Shown here: in pieces, positions 57,201-64,000 of the stretch
How positions within the stretch are numbered: position 1 is the stretch's first letter
Layout: each line of letters starts with the position of its first letter
Source of the DNA: Bacillus tequilensis KCTC 13622
Lineage (GTDB): Bacteria > Bacillota > Bacilli > Bacillales > Bacillaceae
Direction: 5' to 3'
Length of the DNA: 64,000 bases
NCBI RefSeq assembly: GCF_000507145.1
Contig: NZ_AYTO01000044.1
Span: forward strand, 1-64,000
The notes under the pieces: generated by a model
Told to the model about the DNA's origin: nothing
Database searches by the model: none
Seen by the model: only the letters and a program-made list of their open reading frames with translations
Program-made: the position numbers and the translations under genes

Positions 57201-59117
57201 ACGGTAACATCTATCTTCACACCGCTCGTAAGCGGCAATGCCATCATAGTCTTCGGAGGAGAAGACAGGGCTGCCTTGCTTTCATCTATTGTACGGGATT
57301 CCAGAGTAGATATTATCAAGCTGACTCCCGCTCATTTGCAGTTATTACATGAAATGGACATTCCACATGAGTGCAGGATCCGGAAACTGATTGTAGGCGG
57401 CGACAATTTAAGTGTGAGGCTGGCCCGGAGCATCAGCGAGCAATTTCAAGATCAAATTGAAATCTTTAACGAATACGGGCCAACGGAAACGGTCGTCGGA
57501 TGTATGATTTATTCCTTTGATCCGCAGAAAGACAGACGAGAATCGGTGCCAATCGGTACGGCCGCGGCCAATATGAATATTTATGTGCTGGATGCGGGGA
57601 TGAAGCCGGTGCCGATCGGCGTTCCCGGAGAAATATACATTAGCGGGGCCGGCATAGCCAGAGGATATTTGAACCGCCCGGGATTAACGGCCGAGAAATT
57701 TGTTGAACACCCGTTTGCCGCAGGCGAAAAAATGTACAAAACGGGAGATGTCGCCCGATGGCTTCCCGACGGTAATATCGAGTATTTGGGAAGAATTGAT
57801 CATCAGGTGAAAATCCGGGGCTACCGGATTGAAATTGGCGAGGTCGAAGCGGCTTTATTGCAACTGGAATCTATCAAAGAAGCAGTTGTCATCGCGATTG
57901 AAGAAGAGGGCTCAAAGCAGCTGTGCGCTTACTTGTCAGGAAACGAGTCATTAAATACGGCGCAGCTGAAGCGTCATTTGCTGAACAAACTGCCCGCGTA
58001 TATGATTCCGGCTTATTTTGTACAAATAGAGAAGATGCCGATAACCGCTAATGGAAAAGTCGATCGAAAAGCTTTGCCGGCTCCTGAGGGAAATAGGCTT
58101 ACCGGAACCGAATACGCAGCGCCCGGAACGTTAATTGAAAAGCAGCTGGCCGATATATGGAAGGATATTTTAGCTCTCAGTGACCCGGGAATTAAAGATC
58201 ACTTCTTTGACGTTGGCGGCCATTCACTTAAAGTATTGCAGCTCATTCATCAAATTAACGCCGATATGGGAGTCAACATGCATTATCAAGCCGTATACGA
58301 TTTTCCTACCATCGAAACAATGGCACGCGCCATTCAAGCGGCAGTTTTCGAATCCAAGACGGATCATAACGTATTCGTCAAGCTGAACCAGGAAGATTCA
58401 ATCCCTGTGTTCTGTTTCCCGCCTTTAATTGGGTATGGACTCGTTTATCATGAAATGGCAAAAAGACTTGACGGCGGTTGCACTGTCTATGCGGCTGATT
58501 TCTTAGAAGAGACGTCTCATGAGAAAGAGATCGTTGACCGGTATGCAGAAAGCATGATACGCATTCAGGAACAAGGGCCTTTTGTTTTGCTTGGTTACTC
58601 TTCGGGATCGAATTTGGCTTTTGAGGTTGCTAAAGCTTTGGAGAAGCGGGAACGCACCGTATCTGATGTGATTATGCTGGATTCTAAAATAACCACTTCG
58701 GTAACTCATTTATCGGAAGAGGAAATCGAAGAGATCGTCCATCTGAATATGGACATTATCCCTGACTATTACAGAGAAATATTAACCATTCCTTCGATTA
58801 AGGATAAAATCAGAGGCTACCTTGCGTATCACAATGAACTGATCAATTCGGGCGCCGTCAACGCCAACATCCATCATTTGCTATGCGGTGATGTAACCGA
58901 TAGAGGATGGACGCAATCAACAGCACAGCATTATTTTGAGTACAAATTAAAAGGAGATCATGTGACGATTTTTGAACCACATAATATTGAAGAAAATGTG
59001 GATGCGATCCGATCTATTATCAAAAGAATTGAAGAACGGAATAACCAAGGACGTCTTCTTGAAGAACAACTGTCAATGGGATCGTTTGCGGGAAACACAA
59101 AGTTTGACAAAATGTAA
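51300..59117 (+). CDS. mycC: Iturin-family NRPS, terminal subunit (Asn-Asn, thioesterase; mojavensin-like MycC)
   Basis: 2605 residues. Start is GTG 51300 with TGGAGGG upstream; MSEFKQQELFW matches the beginning of MycB. Order: condensation C-lobe only (1 to about 250); A1 with code D-L-T-K-I-G-E-V-G (Asp456; Asn); carrier Ser798 (GGDSI); epimerase HHLVVDG at 978; condensation HHILMDG at 1451; A2 with the same Asn code (Asp1966); carrier Ser2309 (VGGHSLK); type I thioesterase with Ser2434 in GYSSG, LDSK Asp region and GDH histidine. Iturin A has Asn-Ser here, mycosubtilin Ser-Asn, bacillomycin D Ser-Thr; Asn-Asn gives D-Asn6-L-Asn7, the pattern I recall for mojavensin A. The two A domains are more alike each other (both VGGDNLS) than the Asn domains of MycA/MycB (VGGENLS). 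The thioesterase closes the ring onto the beta-amino group. Confidence 0.94.
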   Translation: MSEFKQQELFWGRMFHTEDRPSAFPSFQMSDSTVKRDAASGSDCIHSSLSADVSRRILSMTNQTPMAVYLVLLIGIESLLYKYTGEENVITGIPTFEDETDEDFRLEQLMLIKQNINADSTFKSIFHELKHTLDEAILYQDVPFEKMAGQLQLNYNKNHLPIINTVVSLEQIHSDRFIETAAADALFQFAMGEDSINVKLCFNEQAYDREYMIQVIGHLNRLFSIMLFQPDLTLGQVDILSEAETNTFLADYHHTKTEYPRDKTIYQLFEAQVKRTPDQPAIICGEKQFTYRQLNERANQLARTLRAKGVMADRLTAVISEHSIELVVGILAVLKAGGAYVPIDPDYPKHRIQYIVEDSQADIILTQSHLQKQLELAGTMVFLDQESSYHEDGSDLEPISSTKDLAYVIYTSGSTGKPKGVAIEHQGLTNYIWWARRVYVKGEKTNFPLYSSIAFDLTITSVFTPLITGNSIIVYRGENSAALLDSIIQDSRTDIIKLTPAHLQLLKEMNIPAECTIRKFIVGGDNLSTRLARSISGKFGGKIEIFNEYGPTETVVGCMIYSFDPQNDRRESVPIGTAADNMNIFVLDKSMKPVPAGVPGEIYISGDGIARGYLNRAELTAERFLQHPFVPEVKMYRTGDLARRLPDGNIEYLGRIDHQVKIRGYRIEIGEVESAFFQIPPIQEALVMAQETNGETSLCAYYTAQHSLTAGEIREHLSRQLPSYMIPAYFVQLAAMPLTSNGKIDRQALPAPTGNLTGNPYTAPRTELEKILAGVWESVLGAEQVGIDDHFFELGGDSIKSIQVTSSLYQAGYKLDIKHLFKHPTISGLAPFIEPVTRIAEQGEIKGRTLLTPIQHWFFARQYPDPHHYNQSVMLYFKEGLDESKLQKVMKKIAEHHDALRMVYVQGDHEYEARTRGISEGELFTLDVFSLLEENNPAETIETIANDIQQSIHLADGPLMKLGLFQCQDGDHLLIAIHHLVVDGVSWRILLEDITSAYEQLQNGEALTLPKKTDSYLLWAERLKRYAESPEFEAENQYWLEQRHISQHKLPKDNEQETGLAEDRETIIVQWTEEETERLLKKSNRAYTTDINDLLLTGLGMAVHRWTGHEEIHVHLEGHGRESIFQDVDISRTVGWFTTQYPVSLQIQADRDISQWIRTVKEQLRQIPQKGIGYGLMKYLTDHPKASEWTGHPEISFNYLGQFDQDFENGGIEVSPYSGGKIASDRHPIAYTLDINGMISDGRLSLAISYSGKQYRRETMETCAALLKNSLKEVIEHCAAQEDIHLTPSDISLKDITIEELDQFVQQTQHIGEIENIYPLTPMQKGMLFHSLIDSSSRAYFEQAAFDLKGDLDIEAFSMSLSQLAERHEILRTHFYTEWKDQPLQIVFRKKPIEITVEDIRSMKNKQRNEFIASFVQKDKARGFDLIQDSLMRVSILRTEDDQVRLIWSFHHILMDGWCLPLITKEVFETYYELLERRKPEREAVTPYSRYIEWLEDQDHQNASAYWQKYLDGYEGQTVLLKEPVSNQAKGYQKQMLACRLGKQLSEEIRQTASKHHVTVNTFIQSAWGLLLQRYNNSQDVVFGSVVSGRPAEIPGIESMVGLFINTIPVRITAQPGMTVEQVLKMSQEQALASQGYDTFPLYEIQAQTEQKQQLISHIMVFENYPVEKQMEHMKPNRDALDIINFHMEEHTHYDFNFIVMPAGEIDIHFVYNSNVYDHASVERMQTHFIQIMKQMADDQDIRVQDLEILTADERSLLIDKFNDTAAEYPKEKTINQLFEEQAERTPEQVAIVFEDEKLTYRQLNERANRLARTLRANGLQADRLTAIISDHSIDLVVGILAVLKAGGAYVPIDPDYPKHRIQYILEDSKAEIVLTQYHLRQRSAHAGTIVLLDEESSYHEEHSNLERTSDAKDLAYAIYTSGSTGNPKGVLIEHRGLTNYIWWAAKVYVKGEKANFPLYSSIAFDLTVTSIFTPLVSGNAIIVFGGEDRAALLSSIVRDSRVDIIKLTPAHLQLLHEMDIPHECRIRKLIVGGDNLSVRLARSISEQFQDQIEIFNEYGPTETVVGCMIYSFDPQKDRRESVPIGTAAANMNIYVLDAGMKPVPIGVPGEIYISGAGIARGYLNRPGLTAEKFVEHPFAAGEKMYKTGDVARWLPDGNIEYLGRIDHQVKIRGYRIEIGEVEAALLQLESIKEAVVIAIEEEGSKQLCAYLSGNESLNTAQLKRHLLNKLPAYMIPAYFVQIEKMPITANGKVDRKALPAPEGNRLTGTEYAAPGTLIEKQLADIWKDILALSDPGIKDHFFDVGGHSLKVLQLIHQINADMGVNMHYQAVYDFPTIETMARAIQAAVFESKTDHNVFVKLNQEDSIPVFCFPPLIGYGLVYHEMAKRLDGGCTVYAADFLEETSHEKEIVDRYAESMIRIQEQGPFVLLGYSSGSNLAFEVAKALEKRERTVSDVIMLDSKITTSVTHLSEEEIEEIVHLNMDIIPDYYREILTIPSIKDKIRGYLAYHNELINSGAVNANIHHLLCGDVTDRGWTQSTAQHYFEYKLKGDHVTIFEPHNIEENVDAIRSIIKRIEERNNQGRLLEEQLSMGSFAGNTKFDKM

Positions 59118-59125
59118 ATGATCTA

Positions 59126-59165
59126 GTACAAAATGCTGCTTCTGGAAGTCGGCGGCATTTTGTAC
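59126..59165 (+). terminator. Perfect stem-loop after mycC, possible operon terminator
   Basis: Arms GTACAAAATGC and GCATTTTGTAC, 11 of 11 paired, 8 bases after the mycC stop. No T run follows on either strand, so it may stabilise the 3' end or stop transcription inefficiently. Confidence 0.5.
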
Positions 59166-59245
59166 GAAAAAGAAGAGAGTAAACTCATGGATTTGAAACG
59201 GTTTCCTCGTTATGCGTTCTCCATGACCATTTGTCATCAAATGTT

Positions 59246-59520
59246 AAAAGAAAATCCTCATTTTAAGGAAAAAGAAGGATATTCAGTCATGACAAAAAAG
59301 TGTAGCTTATGTTTATGGGTTCTTGCTTTATGATTGAGTTGCATTACTGGGAAGTCGTCGTATGCTGCCAACACTGCAATTTCCCAAAAGAACCCCTATT
59401 TTAAGAAAAGGAGGATACTAAGTAATGAGGAAAAAGTGTAGCTTATATTGTTTATGGGTTCTTGTTTTATTATTGAGCTGCTTATCTGGGAAGTCTGCGT
59501 ATGCTGCCAGTACGCCAATT
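59246..59520 (+). repeat. Tandem duplication of the xynD leader and signal-peptide region
   Basis: Two diverged units of about 135 bases lie head to tail: 59246-59380 and 59386-59520. Both hold an AAAAG start, a TTTTAAG segment, a ribosome site, ATG, AAAAAGTGTAGCTTAT, TTTATGGGTTCTTG, GGGAAGTC and TATGCTGCCA. The second unit is the real 5' end of xynD. Confidence 0.8.
59289..59380 (+). pseudogene. Nonsense-mutated copy of the XynD signal peptide
   Basis: In the first repeat unit ATG 59289 reads MTKKCSLCLWVLAL, then TGA (59331-59333) replaces the TTA of xynD, then SCITGKSSYAANTAI continues in frame. The copy aligns with MRKKCSLYCLWVLVLLLSCL of XynD. It is a dead signal peptide, possibly still translated as a short upstream ORF (the frame opens back to 59133). 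Confidence 0.75.
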
Positions 59521-60966
59521 GCAAAACATGTAGGAAATTCAAACCCGCTGATCGACCATCATTTGGGCGCTGATCCGTTTGCGTTGACCTATAACGGAAG
59601 AGTCTACATCTATATGTCAAGTGATGACTATGAATATAATAGAGACGGATCGATTAAGGATAATACATTTGCCAATTTGAATAAAATATCCGTCATATCT
59701 TCAGCGGATATGGTGAACTGGACAGACCATGGATCCATTCCGGTAGCAGGAGCCAATGGGCTGAATGGCGGCCGGGGGATTGCAAAATGGGCAGGTGCGT
59801 CCTGGGCTCCGTCAGTCGCAGTTAAAAAGATAAATGGCAAGGATAAATTCTTCCTTTATTTCGCTAACGGCGGCGGAGGTATCGGGGTCCTTACAGCAGA
59901 CAGTCCGACCGGCCCGTGGACAGATCCGATTGGAAAAGCATTGGTTACAACAAGTACACCAGGAATGTCCGGTGTTGTGTGGCTTTTTGATCCGGCAGTG
60001 TTCGTAGATGACGACGGTACCGGTTACCTGTATGCCGGCGGAGGCATCCCTGGCGGTTCAAATCCAACACAGGAGCAATGGGCAAATCCTAAAACAGCAA
60101 GAGTCATGAAATTAGGGCCTGATATGACCAGTGTTGCTGGAAGTGCATCTATGATCGATGCGCCTTTCATGTTTGAAGACTCGGGAATGCACAAATATAA
60201 CGGAACATATTACTATTCCTATTGTATTAATTTCAGCGGCGCGCACCCAGCCGATAAACCCCCAGGTGAGATCGGCTACATGACCAGCCGAAGTCCCATG
60301 GGTCCCTTTACGTATAGAGGTCACTTCCTGAAAAATCCGGGTGCGTTTTTCGGAGGCGGCGGGAACAACCATCATGCCGTTTTCAATTTTAAAAACGAGT
60401 GGTACGCGGTGTATCATACTCAAACAGTCAGCTCCGCTCTGTTCGGGGCCGGCAAAGGATACCGTTCTCCCCATATTAATAAGCTTGTGCATAATTCAGA
60501 CGGATCTATTCAAGAGGTAGCGGCAAATTATTCAGGCGTAACACAGCTTTCTAATTTGAATCCATATCACCGGGTAGAAGCTGAAACGTTTGCCTGGAAT
60601 GGACGGATTTTGACCGAGAATTCCTCTGCACCCGGCGGGCCGGTAAATAATCAACATGTAACAAGCATTCATAACGGAGACTGGATTGCTGTAGGAAATG
60701 CAGACTTCGGGTCAGGCGGTGCCAGGACGTTTAAAGCAAATGTAGCATCCGCTCTTGGCGGGAAAATAGAAGTGCGTCTCGATAGTGCAACCGGTAAGCT
60801 TGTAGGAACCCTGAATGTCCCTTCCACAGGCGGAACGCAAAATTGGAGAGAAATAGAAACTGCGGTAAGCGGCGCAGCCGGTGTGCACAACGTATTCTTT
60901 GTATTTACCGGAACAGGTACAGGAAACTTGTTTAATGTTGATTACTGGCAGTTTACGCAAAGATAA
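59425..60966 (+). CDS. xynD: XynD, secreted arabinoxylan arabinofuranohydrolase (GH43)
   Basis: 513 residues, same length as B. subtilis XynD; AAGGAGG ribosome site before ATG 59425. Signal peptide with hydrophobic core and likely cleavage in SAYAAS (about residue 30). GH43 five-bladed propeller: NPLIDHHLGADPFAL gives the catalytic base Asp, WLFDPAVFVDDDG the pKa-modulating Asp, and PFMFEDSGMHKYNG the acid Glu. The C-terminal about 135 residues (from VEAETFAWNGRI to WQFTQR) are a CBM6 xylan-binding domain. The enzyme removes arabinose from mono-substituted xylose units outside the cell. It works with XynC encoded 90 bases downstream. Confidence 0.95.
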   Translation: MRKKCSLYCLWVLVLLLSCLSGKSAYAASTPIAKHVGNSNPLIDHHLGADPFALTYNGRVYIYMSSDDYEYNRDGSIKDNTFANLNKISVISSADMVNWTDHGSIPVAGANGLNGGRGIAKWAGASWAPSVAVKKINGKDKFFLYFANGGGGIGVLTADSPTGPWTDPIGKALVTTSTPGMSGVVWLFDPAVFVDDDGTGYLYAGGGIPGGSNPTQEQWANPKTARVMKLGPDMTSVAGSASMIDAPFMFEDSGMHKYNGTYYYSYCINFSGAHPADKPPGEIGYMTSRSPMGPFTYRGHFLKNPGAFFGGGGNNHHAVFNFKNEWYAVYHTQTVSSALFGAGKGYRSPHINKLVHNSDGSIQEVAANYSGVTQLSNLNPYHRVEAETFAWNGRILTENSSAPGGPVNNQHVTSIHNGDWIAVGNADFGSGGARTFKANVASALGGKIEVRLDSATGKLVGTLNVPSTGGTQNWREIETAVSGAAGVHNVFFVFTGTGTGNLFNVDYWQFTQR

Positions 60967-61055
60967 CACCAGTTATGGCACCGCTTGCTTGCGATATAAA
61001 AGCAGACAGAACACATTTTTCTAATACGGTAAAAGACATTGAAGGAGAGGAAAAA

Positions 61056-62327
61056 ATGATGTCGAGCGTCAAAAAAACAATTTGTCTATTATTGGTATGT
61101 TTCACTATGCTGTCAGCAATGTTAATGGGCCCAGGCGCTGCTGAGGTCTTGGCGGCAAATGATGTAACAGTTAATATTTCTGCAGAAAAACAAGTGATTC
61201 GCGGTTTTGGAGGAATGAACCACCCGGCTTGGGTTGGAGATTTAACAGCTGCTCAAAGAGAAACTGCTTTTGGCAATGGACAGAATCAGTTAGGCTTTTC
61301 GATCTTAAGAATTCATGTAGATGAAAATAGAAATAATTGGTACAAAGAAGTAGAGACTGCAAAGAGCGCGATCAAACATGGGGCAATCGTTTTCGCTTCT
61401 CCCTGGAATCCTCCAAGCAATATGGTTGAGACCTTCAATCATAATGGTGACACATCAGCTAAACGCCTAAGATACGATAAGTACGCCGCATACGCGCAGC
61501 ATCTTAACGATTTCGTTACCTTCATGAAGAGTAATGGTGTGAATCTGTATGCGATTTCCATCCAAAACGAGCCTGATTACGCTCACGAGTGGACGTGGTG
61601 GACGCCGCAAGAAATACTTCGCTTTATGAGAGAAAACGCCGGCTCGATCAATGCCCGTGTCATTGCGCCTGAGTCATTTCAATACTTGAAGAATTTGTCT
61701 GACCCAATCTTGAACGATCCTCAGGCTCTTGCCAATATGGATATTCTCGGAACCCACTTGTACGGGACTCAGGTCAGTCAATTCCCTTATCCTCTTTTTA
61801 AACAAAAAGGAGCGGGGAAGGACCTTTGGATGACGGAAGTATACTATCCGAACAGTGATAACAACTCGGCGGATCGATGGCCCGAGGCCTTGGATGTTTC
61901 ACAACATATTCACAATTCGATGGTAGAAGGGGATTTTCAAGCTTATGTTTGGTGGTACATCCGAAGATCATATGGTCCTATGAAAGAAGATGGCACGATC
62001 AGCAAACGCGGCTACAATATGGCTCATTTCTCAAAGTTTGTGCGCCCTGGATATGTAAGGATTGATGCAACGAAAAACCCTAATCCGAATGTTTACGTGT
62101 CAGCCTATAAAGGTGACAACAAGGTCGTGATTGTCGCCATTAACAAAACCAATACAGGGGTCAACCAAAACTTTGTGTTGCAGAACGGATCTGCTTCGCA
62201 AGTATCCAGATGGATCACGAGCAGCAGCAGCAATCTTCAGCCTGGAACGGATCTCAAAGTAACGGACAATCACTTTTGGGCCCATCTGCCGGCTCAAAGC
62301 GTGACAACATTTGTCGTAAAGCGTTAA
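61056..62327 (+). CDS. xynC: XynC, secreted glucuronoxylanase (GH30)
   Basis: 423 residues from ATG 61056 (GAAGGAGAGG ribosome site 5 bases upstream); a longer frame back to 60975 has no such site and would precede the signal peptide. Signal peptide cleaved near EVLAAND (about residue 33). GH30 subfamily 8: GFGGMNHPAWVGDL, acid/base Glu172 in QNEPDYAHEW, nucleophile Glu261 in WMTEVYYPNSD, and WWYIRRSYGPMKEDG, the Arg/Tyr-containing segment that binds glucuronic acid. C-terminal beta domain ends in TTFVVKR. Cleaves xylan next to methylglucuronate side chains. Forms an operon with xynD, with no terminator in the 89-base gap. Confidence 0.95.
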   Translation: MMSSVKKTICLLLVCFTMLSAMLMGPGAAEVLAANDVTVNISAEKQVIRGFGGMNHPAWVGDLTAAQRETAFGNGQNQLGFSILRIHVDENRNNWYKEVETAKSAIKHGAIVFASPWNPPSNMVETFNHNGDTSAKRLRYDKYAAYAQHLNDFVTFMKSNGVNLYAISIQNEPDYAHEWTWWTPQEILRFMRENAGSINARVIAPESFQYLKNLSDPILNDPQALANMDILGTHLYGTQVSQFPYPLFKQKGAGKDLWMTEVYYPNSDNNSADRWPEALDVSQHIHNSMVEGDFQAYVWWYIRRSYGPMKEDGTISKRGYNMAHFSKFVRPGYVRIDATKNPNPNVYVSAYKGDNKVVIVAINKTNTGVNQNFVLQNGSASQVSRWITSSSSNLQPGTDLKVTDNHFWAHLPAQSVTTFVVKR

Positions 62328-62442
62328 GAGAACCTAAGCAAGCTGTTCCGCTTCGTATAACCGCTGATGGTGGTACAAAAACCTAGAAGGCTTGTTAAGC
62401 AAAACATTTAATGAAAATTCAACGCTCTTCCATACTATGTCT

Positions 62443-62485
62443 GAAAAAAGCGATATTCCGATCGGAATATCGCTTTTTTCGTCTC
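62443..62485 (+). terminator. Palindromic terminator after xynC
   Basis: A perfect palindrome spans 62443-62480 (left arm GAAAAAAGCGATATTCCGAT, centre CCGATCGG) and carries its own A run and T run, so it can work in both directions. It lies 115 bases after the xynC stop; the bases between show nothing else. Confidence 0.85.
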
Positions 62486-62591
62486 TCCAATATAGGAAAC
62501 AGATAGTCTATAGAATAAATAAAAAATAGCGGAACACAGAATAATAAGTCTAAAAAATCAAGGGCAGGCTATGTAGCATTCATTCGAACTA

Positions 62592-62741
62592 ATGCTTTAT
62601 CAAATTCAGGCTCAAAATTGCACGAATTCTTACGAGGATAAAAAAGCGAATGGATTAAACAAAGTGGAAATGAAGTATTTAAAAGGACTATCAGGCTCCA
62701 AAGCACTTGCAAAAAATTTAGAGGTCCAAATGAATATTTAA
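62592..62741 (+). other. Small ORF, possible transposase-type HTH remnant
   Basis: 49 codons, MLYQIQAQNCTNSYEDKK then NKVEMKYLKGLSGSKALAK. The latter half resembles the start of IS3-family OrfA helix-turn-helix domains (KEYLEG-SY--LAKKYG). No ribosome site is seen, and the frame stops where the helix should continue, so at most a fragment. Confidence 0.2.
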
Positions 62742-62944
62742 GTATTTGTTTTCAAGTTTAGTCATAACTATGTCTATATTTAAAATAATATCTATTTAAT
62801 AATCAAGAGAAAAACACATTTGCACTGCATAGTCATTGCTGTTTTGATTAGTGTAAGATGCACATTCATGCGAGGGAATGAACCAATATACAAAAAATGG
62901 CGCGGGAAAATTTAAATAGCAATCTTGTAAGAATAGCAGCTAAG

Positions 62945-63016
62945 CTATTGAACAGCTTTTATAAAATGACTTTTGACTTTGAATTGCTCTTTCTCACTAT
63001 GATAAAACTTCTTCAT
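62945..63016 (-). other. Tiny ORF with a good ribosome site
   Basis: 23 codons (MKKFYHSEKEQFKVKSHFIK and three more) preceded by GGAGAGAG with 6-base spacing. Basic peptide of unknown role; could be a truncated gene or chance. Confidence 0.2.
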
Positions 63017-63235
63017 CAGCGCTCTCTCCTAAATCCAATATAGTAAAACCCTCAATTACATTGCAAATTCCCAGAAAGTTTTTCCTGCCTTTAGATAAGG
63101 TCCAAACATTATTCTATTGGTTAGCCAAGAAGCTATTACTGCTTTCTCTTTTTCGGGCACTTATATTTATATAATCAGGAAGAGAAAGTGATTCAGAGAC
63201 ATTCACCTTTTTTATTTTAGCTAGTGAAGTGAAAG

Positions 63236-63263
63236 ACCGCTGGAGCTTTTTCTGCATAGAATA
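63236..63263 (+). promoter_or_regulatory. Candidate sigma-K promoter of the collagen-like gene
   Basis: AC (63236-63237), 17 bases, CATAGAATA (63255-63263), matching the sigma-K -35 AC and -10 CATANNNTA pattern. Expected start near 63270, about 30 bases before the GTG at 63300. Fits late mother-cell expression of a spore-surface protein. Confidence 0.45.
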
Positions 63264-63299
63264 GCTGGAACTATTCAAAAAGGCAGGGGATGAAGTTGA

Positions 63300-64000
<701 letters not shown>

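Larger units (their letters stand above)
62486..63235. other. AT-rich intergenic stretch without a convincing gene
   Basis: About 750 bases with frequent stops in all frames. Two tiny frames are listed separately. A small palindrome AATAGCAGCTAAGCTATT lies near 62933-62950. No IS ends, tRNA or conserved RNA recognised. Confidence 0.6.

Noticed and set aside
60975-61055. N-terminal extension of XynC
   Set aside because: No ribosome site, and it would bury the signal peptide; GGAGAGG before 61056 is clear.

Overview
This window is chromosomal DNA of a Bacillus of the B. subtilis species group. The gene order ppsD-ppsE-yngL-yngK-yngJIHGFE-nrnB-yngC-yngB-yngA and the xynD-xynC pair is the B. subtilis arrangement. 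A complete iturin-family lipopeptide operon lies between yngA and xynD. The predicted iturin peptide (Asn-Tyr-Asn-Gln-Pro-Asn-Asn) matches mojavensin A as I recall it, which points to the B. mojavensis / B. halotolerans lineage. The species is inferred; no marker gene in the window settles it.

Layout. (1) 1-7673: 3' end of a fengycin/plipastatin synthetase operon, made of a partial synthetase ending in C-A-T-E and a terminal C-A-T-TE protein (PpsE). The last module of the partial protein has a Thr-type specificity code where plipastatin normally has Tyr9. (2) 7781-9858: yngL (small membrane protein) and yngK (secreted glycoside-hydrolase-like protein), each followed by an intrinsic terminator. 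(3) 10136-17812: a seven-gene leucine/isovalerate degradation operon: acyl-CoA dehydrogenase, acyl-CoA synthetase, biotin carboxylase, biotin carrier, HMG-CoA lyase, enoyl-CoA hydratase, carboxyltransferase. (4) 17983-20866: nrnB (nano-RNase), then on the minus strand yngC (DedA), a heavily decayed yngB (UTP-glucose-1-phosphate uridylyltransferase) and yngA (GtrA family). (5) 20867-21900: about 1 kb of gene remnants, a stem-loop with a minicistron and candidate promoters. (6) 21901-59117: fenF-mycA-mycB-mycC, about 37 kb.

How the iturin genes work together. FenF supplies malonyl units in trans to the AT-less ketosynthase of MycA. MycA activates a fatty acid, extends it by two carbons, transaminates the beta-keto group and adds Asn1. 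MycB adds D-Tyr, D-Asn, Gln and Pro. MycC adds D-Asn and Asn, and its thioesterase cyclises the product. Positions of epimerase domains fit the D residues of iturins.

(7) 59118-62480: a hairpin after mycC, a tandem-duplicated and nonsense-mutated copy of the xynD leader and signal peptide, then xynD (GH43 arabinoxylan arabinofuranohydrolase) and xynC (GH30 glucuronoxylanase), ended by a perfect palindromic terminator. (8) 62484-63299: AT-rich sequence with only tiny ORFs. (9) 63300-64000 and beyond: start of a collagen-like (Gly-X-Thr) protein with a candidate sigma-K promoter, probably a spore-surface filament. No tRNA, rRNA, CRISPR array or intact insertion sequence was seen.
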